A DNA stretch of 64,000 nucleotides from UBA10349 sp003485905 (GTDB taxonomy: Bacteria > Pseudomonadota > Gammaproteobacteria > Arenicellales > Arenicellaceae): NCBI GenBank assembly GCA_943787185.1, contig CALSLL010000001.1, positions 434,001-498,000 on the forward strand, read 5' to 3'. The notes under the pieces were generated by a model. That model saw only the letters and a program-made list of their open reading frames with translations, was not told the DNA's origin and made no database searches. Of the stretch, positions 44,571 to 53,696 are shown one piece after another. Position numbers and translations under genes: made by a program. Every line of letters starts with the position of its first letter. Within the stretch, counting starts at the first letter, position 1.

Positions 44571-46199
44571 TTATTCATCCAATTCTGAGTGGACAATCTG
44601 CCCGCCGAGGATGGTTAAAACCGACGATAAGTCGATTATTTCATCCTCAGGGACTTCGAAGTAATTATCGCTGAGAACAGCCAAATCAGCCAGTTTACCA
44701 ACTTCAATAGATCCAATCGCTTCTTCATCACGGGAAAACCAAGCACTACCCAAGGTATACAATCGCAGCGCTTCCATTCTACTAATCTTCTGGCTTGCAT
44801 TTACCGGATTCCCGACTACATTCTTACCACTCACCATGTAGTAAATCGAATACCAGGGGCCCATTGGCTGAGCGTTAGTACTATCAGTTCCCGCACCTAC
44901 CGGTATTCCAGTATCAAGCAACATACGTAATGGCGGGCCTGCCAGTTCGCTATCAACATTCCCTCGATTAAAGTATCGATGATCTTGAACAGTGACCCCT
45001 GCCCCAAGCGCCTGCAAACGTGAAATCACATCCGGAGTAATTTGGTGCACATGGGTAAGCGACCAGCGCAGATCTTCGATCGAGGCAACTTCATTTGCCT
45101 GTTCAAACGCCGCGATATGCGCCAGATTATCTTCGGGAGTGCTCGAATGTTGTTGCAATGACCAGCCGTTTCTAGCTGCAAGTGCAGTGGCTGCCACAAA
45201 CGGAGCTCCCTTATTATCCGAGACGGTGTGCTCACCTAAAGCAACAACCCGCAACATATCATCCCCCAAGCCCATCACAGAGTTACGCACTCGCTGCTCA
45301 ATTTCTGAATCGCCACTCCCGTCGCCAACATTGTCATCCCAACTCATATACATTAAGCGTAGCCGTACACTAGTCTGATTTTCACGCCATAGTTGGTAGA
45401 TGGTTTTATAGTCCTTATCAGATTCAAACAACTGAGCACCCGGTCGATTGGTACCTGCCGCATCAATAATTGTGGTTAGCCCCAAGCTATTGGCGTGGCT
45501 CATGAACTCGGCTGCACTGCGCCGACGATCGGCCTCGGTCTGACCGGCTTTAAACACATCCCATGCCGCAATAGCATTGCCCGGGCCCCTACCCATGGCA
45601 ATCATTCCATCGGTACCCACGGTAATGCCTTCATCCTCCAGTAAAGCTTTGCCCTTTGAATTGGTAACCGCCGGCCCATTTGCGCGGAGGTGCATGTAGA
45701 ACGGGTGATCTGGGGCTACATTATCCAACTCAGCAAGGGTCGGAAACCGATTTTCACCAATAAACTGCACTGGATCCCAACCGCCAACGATTGAAATGAG
45801 CTCCCCATTCGGAACGCCACCTGACTTCGCCGCTATAGCCTCCAACAACTCGGCAATTGAGCGCGTAGATTCGACCGTCCGCATATCATGACCGGGGCGT
45901 AACGTGCCCCGCACAAAATGCATATGCGAATCAACTAAACCGGGCACTACAGTACGGCCGTTTAAATCGATAACCTGAGCTTCAGGCATAGTCGCCGGAG
46001 AAATATCACCTACCGAAACAAATCGGCCGTTTTCAATCAATACGCTACTTGCAACAGATTCACTACTATCCAAAGTAACGATGTTTCCATTTACCAGCAG
46101 GATAGATTGATTTTCCTGCGCCCATAGTAGTGTGCTGACCAGGCTAAAACCCATGCACCATAAAAGCCTTATAAACCGACTGGCAGTCAATACTGACAT
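44571..46199 (-). CDS. Exported amidohydrolase (YtcJ-like)
   Basis: A 542-residue metal-dependent hydrolase of the amidohydrolase superfamily, with a signal peptide ending near LLWA|QE. The metal motif is VDSHMHF (His-x-His), followed by a Lys/Glu-rich central part, ALGEHTVSD and QQHSSTP for later ligands, SLTHVHQITPDV, and GAGTDSTNAQPMGPW with the conserved Asp. C-terminal GSIEVGKLADLAVLSDN closes the beta-sandwich. YtcJ-type enzymes hydrolyse amides or N-acyl groups. Periplasmic location is unusual for the fold. Confidence 0.9.
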   Translation of the reverse strand: MSVLTASRFIRLLWCMGFSLVSTLLWAQENQSILLVNGNIVTLDSSESVASSVLIENGRFVSVGDISPATMPEAQVIDLNGRTVVPGLVDSHMHFVRGTLRPGHDMRTVESTRSIAELLEAIAAKSGGVPNGELISIVGGWDPVQFIGENRFPTLAELDNVAPDHPFYMHLRANGPAVTNSKGKALLEDEGITVGTDGMIAMGRGPGNAIAAWDVFKAGQTEADRRRSAAEFMSHANSLGLTTIIDAAGTNRPGAQLFESDKDYKTIYQLWRENQTSVRLRLMYMSWDDNVGDGSGDSEIEQRVRNSVMGLGDDMLRVVALGEHTVSDNKGAPFVAATALAARNGWSLQQHSSTPEDNLAHIAAFEQANEVASIEDLRWSLTHVHQITPDVISRLQALGAGVTVQDHRYFNRGNVDSELAGPPLRMLLDTGIPVGAGTDSTNAQPMGPWYSIYYMVSGKNVVGNPVNASQKISRMEALRLYTLGSAWFSRDEEAIGSIEVGKLADLAVLSDNYFEVPEDEIIDLSSVLTILGGQIVHSELDE

Positions 46200-46450
46200 A
46201 CGTACTCTCCACTAATAATAGAATTTGACACTGACCGCCTCCCTGCGGCCAAGACTAAAAATCAAGAGTGTAAGTAGGAAAACAAGATATACAAAATTTA
46301 GGCATATATATCATTACCCACTATCTATTTCAATCAGAAAACTGTTTGGTTTGATTAGTGAACCACTCACAGTCATTCATAACAGACAAGACGCAAGCAG
46401 ACATGATTTCCAATCCAAATGTTTGTGTTACTAACTTCGAGCGCATTAAT

Positions 46451-47014
46451 CTACTGTTCTGGTATTACTGCAACCGCCTCAACTTCTAGTAGGAACCTAG
46501 GATCAGTAGCCAATCGAACAATTTCGACTGAAGTACTAGCGGGGCGATGATCTTCTCCCCAATAACTATTCATAACACGATTGATTTCATCCTGATTCTC
46601 ACCGATATCGACTACAAAACGAGTCACTTGAATAATATCTTGTAGCTCGCCACCAGCGGTTTCCATCGTTCTCTTTAAACGTTTCATAATCGACTCTGCT
46701 TGCGCCGCTGCACTGAAATCAAGGCCATCAAATTCAGCTGGGACATGTGGATGGCTGTGTGGAACAGGAGCAGACGTTATACCAGATAAAAACACCATAT
46801 TGCCTTGTCGAACCCTTATTGCTGAAGTGAACGGCATGTTTGCGCCAGACGCTGGTTCTGTACCAGCCAAATGCACATATTCAAAGTCTACTCCGCCTGC
46901 TGAACCTCCAGCGTCCGCTCCTTCCACACCATCCACACTCCCACCATCGCAGCTAGTAAGGAACATGGACAATACAACCAGTAGACCAGTACCAAATTGA
47001 TTTGTTGTTTTCAT
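46451..47014 (-). CDS. Rid-family lipoprotein lacking the RidA catalytic Arg
   Basis: A 187-residue lipoprotein (LTSC, Cys near residue 22) with a Gly-rich linker and a C-terminal Rid/YjgF domain (VRQGNMVFLSGITSAP; IIQVTRFVVDI; STSVEIVRLATDPRFLLEVEAVAVI). In RidA the segment reads PARS with the Arg needed for enamine deamination; here it is PAST, so the Arg is Ser. This places it with the Rid4-7 groups whose activity is not enamine hydrolysis by the RidA mechanism. It starts the likely operon toward the amidohydrolase. Confidence 0.85.
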   Translation of the reverse strand: MKTTNQFGTGLLVVLSMFLTSCDGGSVDGVEGADAGGSAGGVDFEYVHLAGTEPASGANMPFTSAIRVRQGNMVFLSGITSAPVPHSHPHVPAEFDGLDFSAAAQAESIMKRLKRTMETAGGELQDIIQVTRFVVDIGENQDEINRVMNSYWGEDHRPASTSVEIVRLATDPRFLLEVEAVAVIPEQ

Positions 47015-47135
47015 TTTTATATCTCCTGATTTAAATTAATTCTCATATCTGTTACCAAACACACGTCCGTAACAGTAACTTATTCATCTTAGGTATCAAG
47101 CGATTGTCACAAATATCTATGAAATTTTTGCAAAA

Positions 47136-47163
47136 AAAAGGCACCTCCGAAGAGGTGCCTTTT
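47136..47163 (-). terminator. Rho-independent terminator of TonB receptor copy 1
   Basis: Stem AAAAGGCACCTC / GAGGTGCCTTTT with CGAA loop. The same terminator stands at 50259-50286, so it was included in the duplication. Confidence 0.93.
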
Positions 47164-47191
47164 ACAAGAATTTACTTGGTAGAACTACTTC

Positions 47192-49735
47192 TTATGATCT
47201 ACCGAAATTCATGCTGAACTCTAACCCGAAGTAACGCGGACGTTGTAGACGTGTGCGCCAAACGCTGCGATTGGTATCGCAAGTTTCGAGAATTCGCTCA
47301 TCAGTAAGGTTGTTAACATAACCAGCTAGCTGCCAATCACCATCAGCTGGCCTAAATGTTAAACGAGCATCCGTTTTAGCCACGCCTTCTTGATTACAAG
47401 AAGATGCAGGCGCATCCAGTGGGTAATCACCCGTTGAAGCCGCCCAGTCAAGCGCACTGCGGTAATAAATATTAACTCGAGGCGTTAAAGTTGCGCCGCT
47501 TGCCAAACTCATAGTGTGCTCAACCGCCAGGTTTGCACTGAAATCTGGAGTCAAATCGTTGATTAAAACGTTTGAGAAATCAGCTAACTGACCTGTACCT
47601 GGATCTACATAGCTGTAGTTGTCGTATTCGTTAGATATATAGCCAGTATCCAGAGATATATAACCACCTTCCCAAGGAACCGCGCGTAACTCTAGTTCAA
47701 TACCGTAGATCGCTGAAGACGCTACGTTTTGCACCACACCGACCGGATCATCCGCACCAAACGCAAAGTCAGGGTTAGCAATATTTTGCGAACGCTGTTG
47801 GTCAGTGTAATCCATGTAGAAGATGTCACCACTGATCTGTATCGCACCGCCAGCCAATGAACCTTTATAGCCAAGCTCATAATTGACAACTTTCTCAGGG
47901 TCATAAGCCAGTAACGCACCAACCGCAGGTAAGTTAGAATTTAACTCAGTGTTGAAACCACCGGTCAAGAAGCCTTCTGAATACAAGGCATATACCATGC
48001 CGTCCTCACCCACGTTACGCTTCAAGCTGACCATCGGCGTGAATGAAGTAAACGTTTCCTGAGCCGTATTGAAGAAGCCATCCTGGATAACCGTTGAATT
48101 GTTCGCAATGGCACGGAAAGCACAATGATTACGTGGATCAACCGAAAAATCGCAACCTTGAGATGGGAATTCAATGTTATTAAATTCACGATCATCTTCT
48201 GTGTATCGAGCACCAAAATCCAATGTCCAAGTATCGTTAATTTCGTAAGTACCGTTAAAGAACACAGCGCTAGACTTATTCCAAACTGAAACATTGTTAA
48301 AGAATGGTCCAGGGCCGCCGCCGTTTATACGAGGACCATTAGGCCATTGACCGGTACCTGAAGCATTTGGTACCAATTCAAAATGTAAGCCATCTTGTGA
48401 ACATTCAACACCTGGGCTAGCTGGGTTATTAGCCGCGCCACTAGCAACAAATGCTGGGTAACAGCTGTTGTTACCATTAAACGCAGTTTCTTCGAAGTAG
48501 TTAAAACCAACAGTAAAATTAAACCGATCATTTACTTCTGCTTGCATCAATAGTTCAAAGCTCAAGGTTTCGTTGTTTTGCCCACCAGGACCTACTGTAC
48601 CGATGCCATCAATTGGCAAAGAAGTGTAATCACGGTCTGCAAGATATCGTAGTTCCATATCTCGGTAGGCCGCTTTGGCAGTAAAACCAATCGCATTCCA
48701 GGCACCTGTATTGTCCAAATTATGCTCAATAGCTAACGAAGCACCTTTAGTGTCAACATCTGAAAAGGTTAATTTCTCAGATGAATTCACAAAGTCACCA
48801 GCCGCGACGTCCTGCGCACATATATCAAATAATGCCTGTTCAGCACCAGTGAACAAACGGCGCTCCAGATTACCTGCACCGCCGCCCCACTGTGGCGCAT
48901 CGTTTAGACTACCTCGACCTATACATTGGCCACCGATGTTGTCGTCACGCTTTTTATTTGCTTCTAGCACTAGATCAACAGTAGTGTTGTCGCTAGGAAC
49001 ATACCGAAAGGCGGCACGGATTGCTTTTGAGTCTGTGCTACCTGAATCTATGTCCAAGAATTGATTACGGTAGTAACCATCAAACTGTTCAGTAGATGCA
49101 CCGATTCGAGCAAAGACCTTGTCCGAAAGTGGAATGTTAACCATCGCCCGAACGTCTTGCTGGCCGTCGTCAGTAATACGCGCAAGAATACTGGAATCGA
49201 ATTCACCGTGTGGTTTTGCAGAAATAATGTTTATCGCACCACCCGTCACGTTTTTACCAAACAAGGTGCCTTGTGGTCCTCGAAGAATCTCAATACGCTC
49301 GATATCCATGGTGCTCATAAAGCCACCTAGAGAGTTCGGCATGTAGTGACCGTCGATATACATACCTGATCCAAAAGCAAATACAGGATCCGGATGTCCA
49401 CCACCAATACCACGAATTACAACGCGGTTTTGGTTAGCACGATTTGAGCTCTGCAGGGTTACATTTGGAACAAACTGAGCCGCCTGATCCACACTATAAA
49501 TACCCTGGGTCTGCATTTGGCCAGCGGTTATCGCAACAATCGATAAGGGCAGGTCTTGCAGGCTTTCTTCTGTTCGACGAGAAGTTACGACAACCTCTTC
49601 AAGGACACCAGCACTGACGCCTTGACCAGCTTGCGCTGAAACTTGCCCGGATGATAGTAGCAGTGGAAGTCCACATACCGCTCCTGCCGTGGCAATTTTT
49701 TTGGTTAAGTGAATAAAACTGGTATTACTACTCAT
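47192..49735 (-). CDS. TonB-dependent receptor, tandem copy 1
   Basis: An 847-residue outer-membrane receptor with a signal peptide (residues 1-34), an N-terminal EEVVVTSRRTEESLQDLP TonB-box-like and plug start, plug motifs NVTLQSSNRANQNRVVIRG and ILRGPQGTLFGKNVTGGAIN, and a C-terminal barrel ending FSMNFGRS. It is almost identical to the next copy (well over nine in ten residues by eye). Substrate unknown; the plug sequence is typical of the large IroN/TonB group used by marine proteobacteria for many organic compounds. Confidence 0.95.
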   Translation of the reverse strand: MSSNTSFIHLTKKIATAGAVCGLPLLLSSGQVSAQAGQGVSAGVLEEVVVTSRRTEESLQDLPLSIVAITAGQMQTQGIYSVDQAAQFVPNVTLQSSNRANQNRVVIRGIGGGHPDPVFAFGSGMYIDGHYMPNSLGGFMSTMDIERIEILRGPQGTLFGKNVTGGAINIISAKPHGEFDSSILARITDDGQQDVRAMVNIPLSDKVFARIGASTEQFDGYYRNQFLDIDSGSTDSKAIRAAFRYVPSDNTTVDLVLEANKKRDDNIGGQCIGRGSLNDAPQWGGGAGNLERRLFTGAEQALFDICAQDVAAGDFVNSSEKLTFSDVDTKGASLAIEHNLDNTGAWNAIGFTAKAAYRDMELRYLADRDYTSLPIDGIGTVGPGGQNNETLSFELLMQAEVNDRFNFTVGFNYFEETAFNGNNSCYPAFVASGAANNPASPGVECSQDGLHFELVPNASGTGQWPNGPRINGGGPGPFFNNVSVWNKSSAVFFNGTYEINDTWTLDFGARYTEDDREFNNIEFPSQGCDFSVDPRNHCAFRAIANNSTVIQDGFFNTAQETFTSFTPMVSLKRNVGEDGMVYALYSEGFLTGGFNTELNSNLPAVGALLAYDPEKVVNYELGYKGSLAGGAIQISGDIFYMDYTDQQRSQNIANPDFAFGADDPVGVVQNVASSAIYGIELELRAVPWEGGYISLDTGYISNEYDNYSYVDPGTGQLADFSNVLINDLTPDFSANLAVEHTMSLASGATLTPRVNIYYRSALDWAASTGDYPLDAPASSCNQEGVAKTDARLTFRPADGDWQLAGYVNNLTDERILETCDTNRSVWRTRLQRPRYFGLEFSMNFGRS

Positions 49736-50258
49736 ATAAATCTCTCCCGTGTTAACTAATTTTGGTTAAAGACAAAAACTCATCATCATCTAGAACTGCG
49801 ATAAAAAAAGTCGTAACAAATTAGAAATTTCATTTAAAGAATCCGATTGATTCATGAAATAGATTCATTAAATGAATTAGAGGGATAGATAGATGAAACT
49901 AATGTAGGCCCCAACAGACTTGATATTAACTGTTTATATAGCTACTAGGCTTTCCACTATCTGTGCAACCGTGTGCAGTCCCCGCATTAGAACACATGTA
50001 TTACCACAAGTTAACTAAATTTTTCACTATTTGAAATAGTTGTTTCATTTAGTAAAACGATCACTACAGACGAGGCTAAGTCTATGAAATGCACCTGCAA
50101 AAAAGATATCCATTTTTTTGACCCTATCACCCTGGCCAAGATGTTCTATATAAACATTTGTCATTAATAGAGTTCTTTGAAAGCATATTATTCGCAGTCT
50201 CAAAATGGATTAAAACGACAACAGTTGAGAGATCGAAAGACAAAAATCAAGAGCTAAA
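49736..50258. other. Promoter region of TonB receptor copy 1
   Basis: AT-rich noncoding, holds the operator-like site at 49962-49977. Short open frames, including one at 50158-50340, overlap the terminator and are not supported. Confidence 0.6.
49962..49977. promoter_or_regulatory. LacI-family-type operator candidate upstream of TonB copy 1
   Basis: TGTGCAACCGTGTGCA, an imperfect palindrome around CG, about 227 bases upstream of the start codon. Nearly the same site is present upstream of copy 2. Confidence 0.6.
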
Positions 50259-50286
50259 AAAAGGCACCTCCGAAGAGGTGCCTTTT
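50259..50286 (-). terminator. Rho-independent terminator of TonB receptor copy 2
   Basis: The same 12-base stem and CGAA loop as the terminator of copy 1. Confidence 0.93.
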
Positions 50287-50314
50287 ACAAGGTCTTACTT
50301 GGTAGAAATACTAC

Positions 50315-52855
50315 TTATGATCTACCGAAATGCATGTTGAACTCTAAACCGAAGTAACGCGGACGTTGTAGACGTGTACGCCATACGCTGCGACTGGTAT
50401 CGCAAGTTTCGAGAATTCGCTCATCAGTCAGATTGTTAACATAAGCAGCTAGCTGCCAATCACCTTCAGCTGGAACAAACGTCAAACGAGCATCTGTTTT
50501 AGCCACGCCTTCTTGATTACAAGAAGATGCAGGCGCATCCAGTGGGTAATCACCCGTTGAAGCCGCCCAGTCAAGCGCACTGCGGTAATAAATATTAACT
50601 CGAGGCGTTAAAGTTGCGCCGCTTGCCAAACTCATAGTGTGCTCAACCGCCAGGTTTGCAGTGAAATCTGGAGTCAAATCGTTGATTAAAACGTTTGAGA
50701 AATCAGCTAACTGACCTGTACCTGGATCAACATAGCTGTAGTTGTCGTATTCGTTAGATATGTAGCCAGTATCCAGAGAGATATAACCACCTTCCCAAGG
50801 CACCGCACGCAATTCAAGCTCAATACCGTAGATTGCTGAAGATGCAACGTTTTGCACTACACCGACAGGATCATCTGCACCAAACGCAAAGTCAGGGTTA
50901 GCAATATTTTGCGAACGCTGTTGATCAGTATAATCCATATAGAAGATATCACCACTGATCTGAATAGCACCATCCGCCAATGAACCTTTGTAGCCAATCT
51001 CATAATTAGTAACGTTTTCAGGGTCATAAGCCAGTAATGGACCAACCCCAGGTAAATTAGAATTTAACTCAGTGTTGAAACCACCAGTCAAGAAGCCTTC
51101 TGAATACAAGGCATATACCATACCGTTTTCAAAGTTACGCTTCAAGCTAACCATCGGCGTGAATGAAGTAAACGTTTCCTGGGCCGTATTGAAGAAGCCA
51201 TCCTGGATAACCGTTGAATTGTTTGCAATGGCACGGAAAGCACAATGATTGCGTGGATCAACCGAATAATCGCAGCCCTGAGATGGGAATTCAATATTAT
51301 TAAATTCACGATCGTCTTCTGTGTACCGAGCACCAAAATCCAAAGTCCAATCATCGTTAAAGTCGAAAGTACCGTTAAAGAATACGGCGTTAGATTTATT
51401 CCAAACTGAAACATTGTTAAAGAATGGTCCAGGGCCGCCGCCGTTTATACGAGGACCATTAGGCCATTGACCGCTACCTGAAGCATTAGGTACCAATTCA
51501 AAATGCAAGCCATCTTGTGAGCATTCAACACCTGGGCTAGCTGGGTTATTAGCCGCGCCACTAGCAACAAATGCAGGGTAACAACTATTATTACCGTTAA
51601 ACGCTGTTTCTTCGAAGTAGTTGTAACCAACAGTAAAATTAAACCGATCATTTACTTCTGCTTGCATCAAAATTTCAAAGCTCGCAGTTTCGTTATTCTG
51701 TCCACCTGGCCCTACTGTGCCGATGCCATCAACTGGTAAAGAAGTGTAATCACGGTCTGCAAGATAGCGTAATTCCATCTTTCTGTATGCAGCTTTGGCA
51801 GTAAAACCAATCGCATTCCAGGCACCTGTATTGTCCAAATTATGTTCAATACCTAACTGAGCACCTTTAGTATCAACATCTGAAAAGGTTAATTTGTCAG
51901 ATGAATTCACAAAGTCACCAGCCGCGACGTCCTGCGCACATATATCAAATAATGCCTGTTCAGCACCAGTGAACAAACGGCGCTCCAGATTACCTGCACC
52001 GCCGCCCCACTGTGGCGCATCGTTTAGGCGACCTGGACCTATACATTGGCCACCAAGGTTATCGTCACGCTTTCTAGCGGCTTCCAATACTAGATCAACA
52101 GTCGTGTTATCACTTGGAAGATACCGAAGGGCACCACGGATAGCTTTTTGATCTGTGCTACCTGAATTTATGCCTAGGAATTGATTGAAGTAATAACCGT
52201 CGAATTGTTCAGTAGATGCACCAATTCGAGCGTAGACTTTATCCGAAAGTGGGATATTAACCATCGCCCGTATGTCTTCCTGACCATCGTCAGTGATACG
52301 CGCAAGAATACTGGAATCGAATTCAGCTTGTGGTTTTGTAGAAATAATATTGATCGCACCACCAGTCACATTTTTACCAAACAAGGTACCTTGTGGTCCT
52401 CGAAGCACCTCAATACGCTCGATATCTGTGGTGCTCATAAAGCCACCCAGAGAATTCGGCATATAGTGACCATCGACATACATGCCTGACCCAAACGCAA
52501 ATACTGGATCCGGATGTCCGCCACCAATACCTCGAATCACAACGCGGTTTTGGTTAGCACGATTTGAACTTTGTAGAGTTACATTTGGAACAAACTGAGC
52601 CGCTTGATCAACGCTGTAAATGCCTTGAGTCTGCATTTGGCCAGCGGTTATCGCAACAATCGATAAGGGCAGGTCTTGCAAGCTTTCTTCTGTTCGACGA
52701 GAAGTTACGACAACCTCTTCAAGGACACCAGCACTGACGCCTTGACCAGCTTGCGCTGCAACTTGCCCGGAAGATAGTAGTAGTGGAAGCCCACATACTG
52801 CCCCTGCCGTAGCAATTTTTTTGGATAAGTGAATAAAACTAGGATTACTAGCCAT
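50315..52855 (-). CDS. TonB-dependent receptor, tandem copy 2
   Basis: An 846-residue receptor, the tandem paralog of copy 1, with the same signal peptide, plug and barrel. Differences are scattered, mostly conservative substitutions, with a small cluster in the barrel at about residues 222-285 (for example ANKKRDDNIGGQCIGRGSLN in copy 1 reads AARKRDDNLGGQCIGPGRLN here) and one residue lost near FENGMVY. Loops that would contact ligand are largely the same, suggesting the same or a closely related substrate. Both frames are intact. Confidence 0.95.
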   Translation of the reverse strand: MASNPSFIHLSKKIATAGAVCGLPLLLSSGQVAAQAGQGVSAGVLEEVVVTSRRTEESLQDLPLSIVAITAGQMQTQGIYSVDQAAQFVPNVTLQSSNRANQNRVVIRGIGGGHPDPVFAFGSGMYVDGHYMPNSLGGFMSTTDIERIEVLRGPQGTLFGKNVTGGAINIISTKPQAEFDSSILARITDDGQEDIRAMVNIPLSDKVYARIGASTEQFDGYYFNQFLGINSGSTDQKAIRGALRYLPSDNTTVDLVLEAARKRDDNLGGQCIGPGRLNDAPQWGGGAGNLERRLFTGAEQALFDICAQDVAAGDFVNSSDKLTFSDVDTKGAQLGIEHNLDNTGAWNAIGFTAKAAYRKMELRYLADRDYTSLPVDGIGTVGPGGQNNETASFEILMQAEVNDRFNFTVGYNYFEETAFNGNNSCYPAFVASGAANNPASPGVECSQDGLHFELVPNASGSGQWPNGPRINGGGPGPFFNNVSVWNKSNAVFFNGTFDFNDDWTLDFGARYTEDDREFNNIEFPSQGCDYSVDPRNHCAFRAIANNSTVIQDGFFNTAQETFTSFTPMVSLKRNFENGMVYALYSEGFLTGGFNTELNSNLPGVGPLLAYDPENVTNYEIGYKGSLADGAIQISGDIFYMDYTDQQRSQNIANPDFAFGADDPVGVVQNVASSAIYGIELELRAVPWEGGYISLDTGYISNEYDNYSYVDPGTGQLADFSNVLINDLTPDFTANLAVEHTMSLASGATLTPRVNIYYRSALDWAASTGDYPLDAPASSCNQEGVAKTDARLTFVPAEGDWQLAAYVNNLTDERILETCDTSRSVWRTRLQRPRYFGLEFNMHFGRS

Positions 52856-53433
52856 TTACATCTCTCCCGTGTTAACTAGTTATAATTAAATAGGCAAAAT
52901 TCATTGCCAGGTTACTGCAACAATTAACGTAAAAAACACAAAACCCACGCAACAAATTCACTCGAATAAGTCAGTGAAGGACTCAAAAAGTTAAATCTAG
53001 GTATAACAGCTTCCTATATACCGATTTGGCCTTTGCAATTTTGCGCAACCGTGTGCAACACAAATAATTAAATCATAATTATTAATCTAAGTTAACTTAA
53101 ATTTTCAAAAAAACAACAAAATTATTTTTCAAGGTTGTGTTCTTGCTGCGATATTATTTAAGTTCTTCCTTGTAACTTTTGAAGCTAAATACCCTAAATA
53201 CAATCTTCATAGAATTGTCTACATATGAGACTGCACTATTCTTGTCTACTCCTCACATATATAAACAATCCATGTGAATATGATGTATTTTGAAAATCCG
53301 ATCAACGCTAAGTAACTGCTAAGCAGTTGTAATAAGAGAAGCTTACGTGGGATTATTCTTTACTAAGGTTTGGCCCTTACAACGCAATCGTATTCGGCCA
53401 TAACTATCCAAGGTTATATACGGACGGTTTATT
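52856..53433. other. Promoter region of TonB receptor copy 2
   Basis: Noncoding, shares the CTCTCCCGTGTTAACTA leader next to the start codon with copy 1 and holds an operator-like site. The distal part (53160-53430) has no visible feature. Confidence 0.6.
53042..53057. promoter_or_regulatory. LacI-family-type operator candidate upstream of TonB copy 2
   Basis: TGCGCAACCGTGTGCA, about 187 bases upstream of the start codon, matching the sites at 21115 and 49962 in all but one or two bases. Confidence 0.62.
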
Positions 53434-53678
53434 CTAGTAGTCTCGACTAAATAAGGTGTTTATATTCTTCCACTGCGCAACCGAATAGCCAAGCGGTGAA
53501 GTCGGCTGATCATCTGGATTTTCTGCAGGCTCTAAATGTAATGTCCGCGTGGCATCAAACTCTTCAGAGACAAATAAAATTCGATCCCCCCATCAATATA
53601 ATGATTCGAATATACCCCATACAAAACCTTGGGGAGGCAGGCTAATTCACAGGCAGCACTATCGAACGCATAAGGATT
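53434..53678 (-). pseudogene. DUF6152 remnant with frameshift
   Basis: Reading from 53678, NPYAFDSAACELACLPKVLYG...YIDGG is followed, after a one-base shift, by DRILFVSEEFDATRTLHLEP...PTSPLGYSVAQWKN and a stop at 53434-53436. This is the central-to-late part of a DUF6152 protein (compare EEYDTVRTIYM and LGFSTGKW in the gene at 776). The shift falls in six C's at 53586-53591; a seventh would restore the frame. No N-terminus or C-terminal end is present. It lies directly after the intact DUF6152 gene as a decayed tandem copy. Confidence 0.7.
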
Positions 53679-53696
53679 TCAGGATTGCCTATATAT

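Noticed and set aside
47722..52489. Many open frames on both strands inside the TonB receptor genes
   Set aside because: They recur at the same places in both copies only because the genes are duplicates; none has a start signal.
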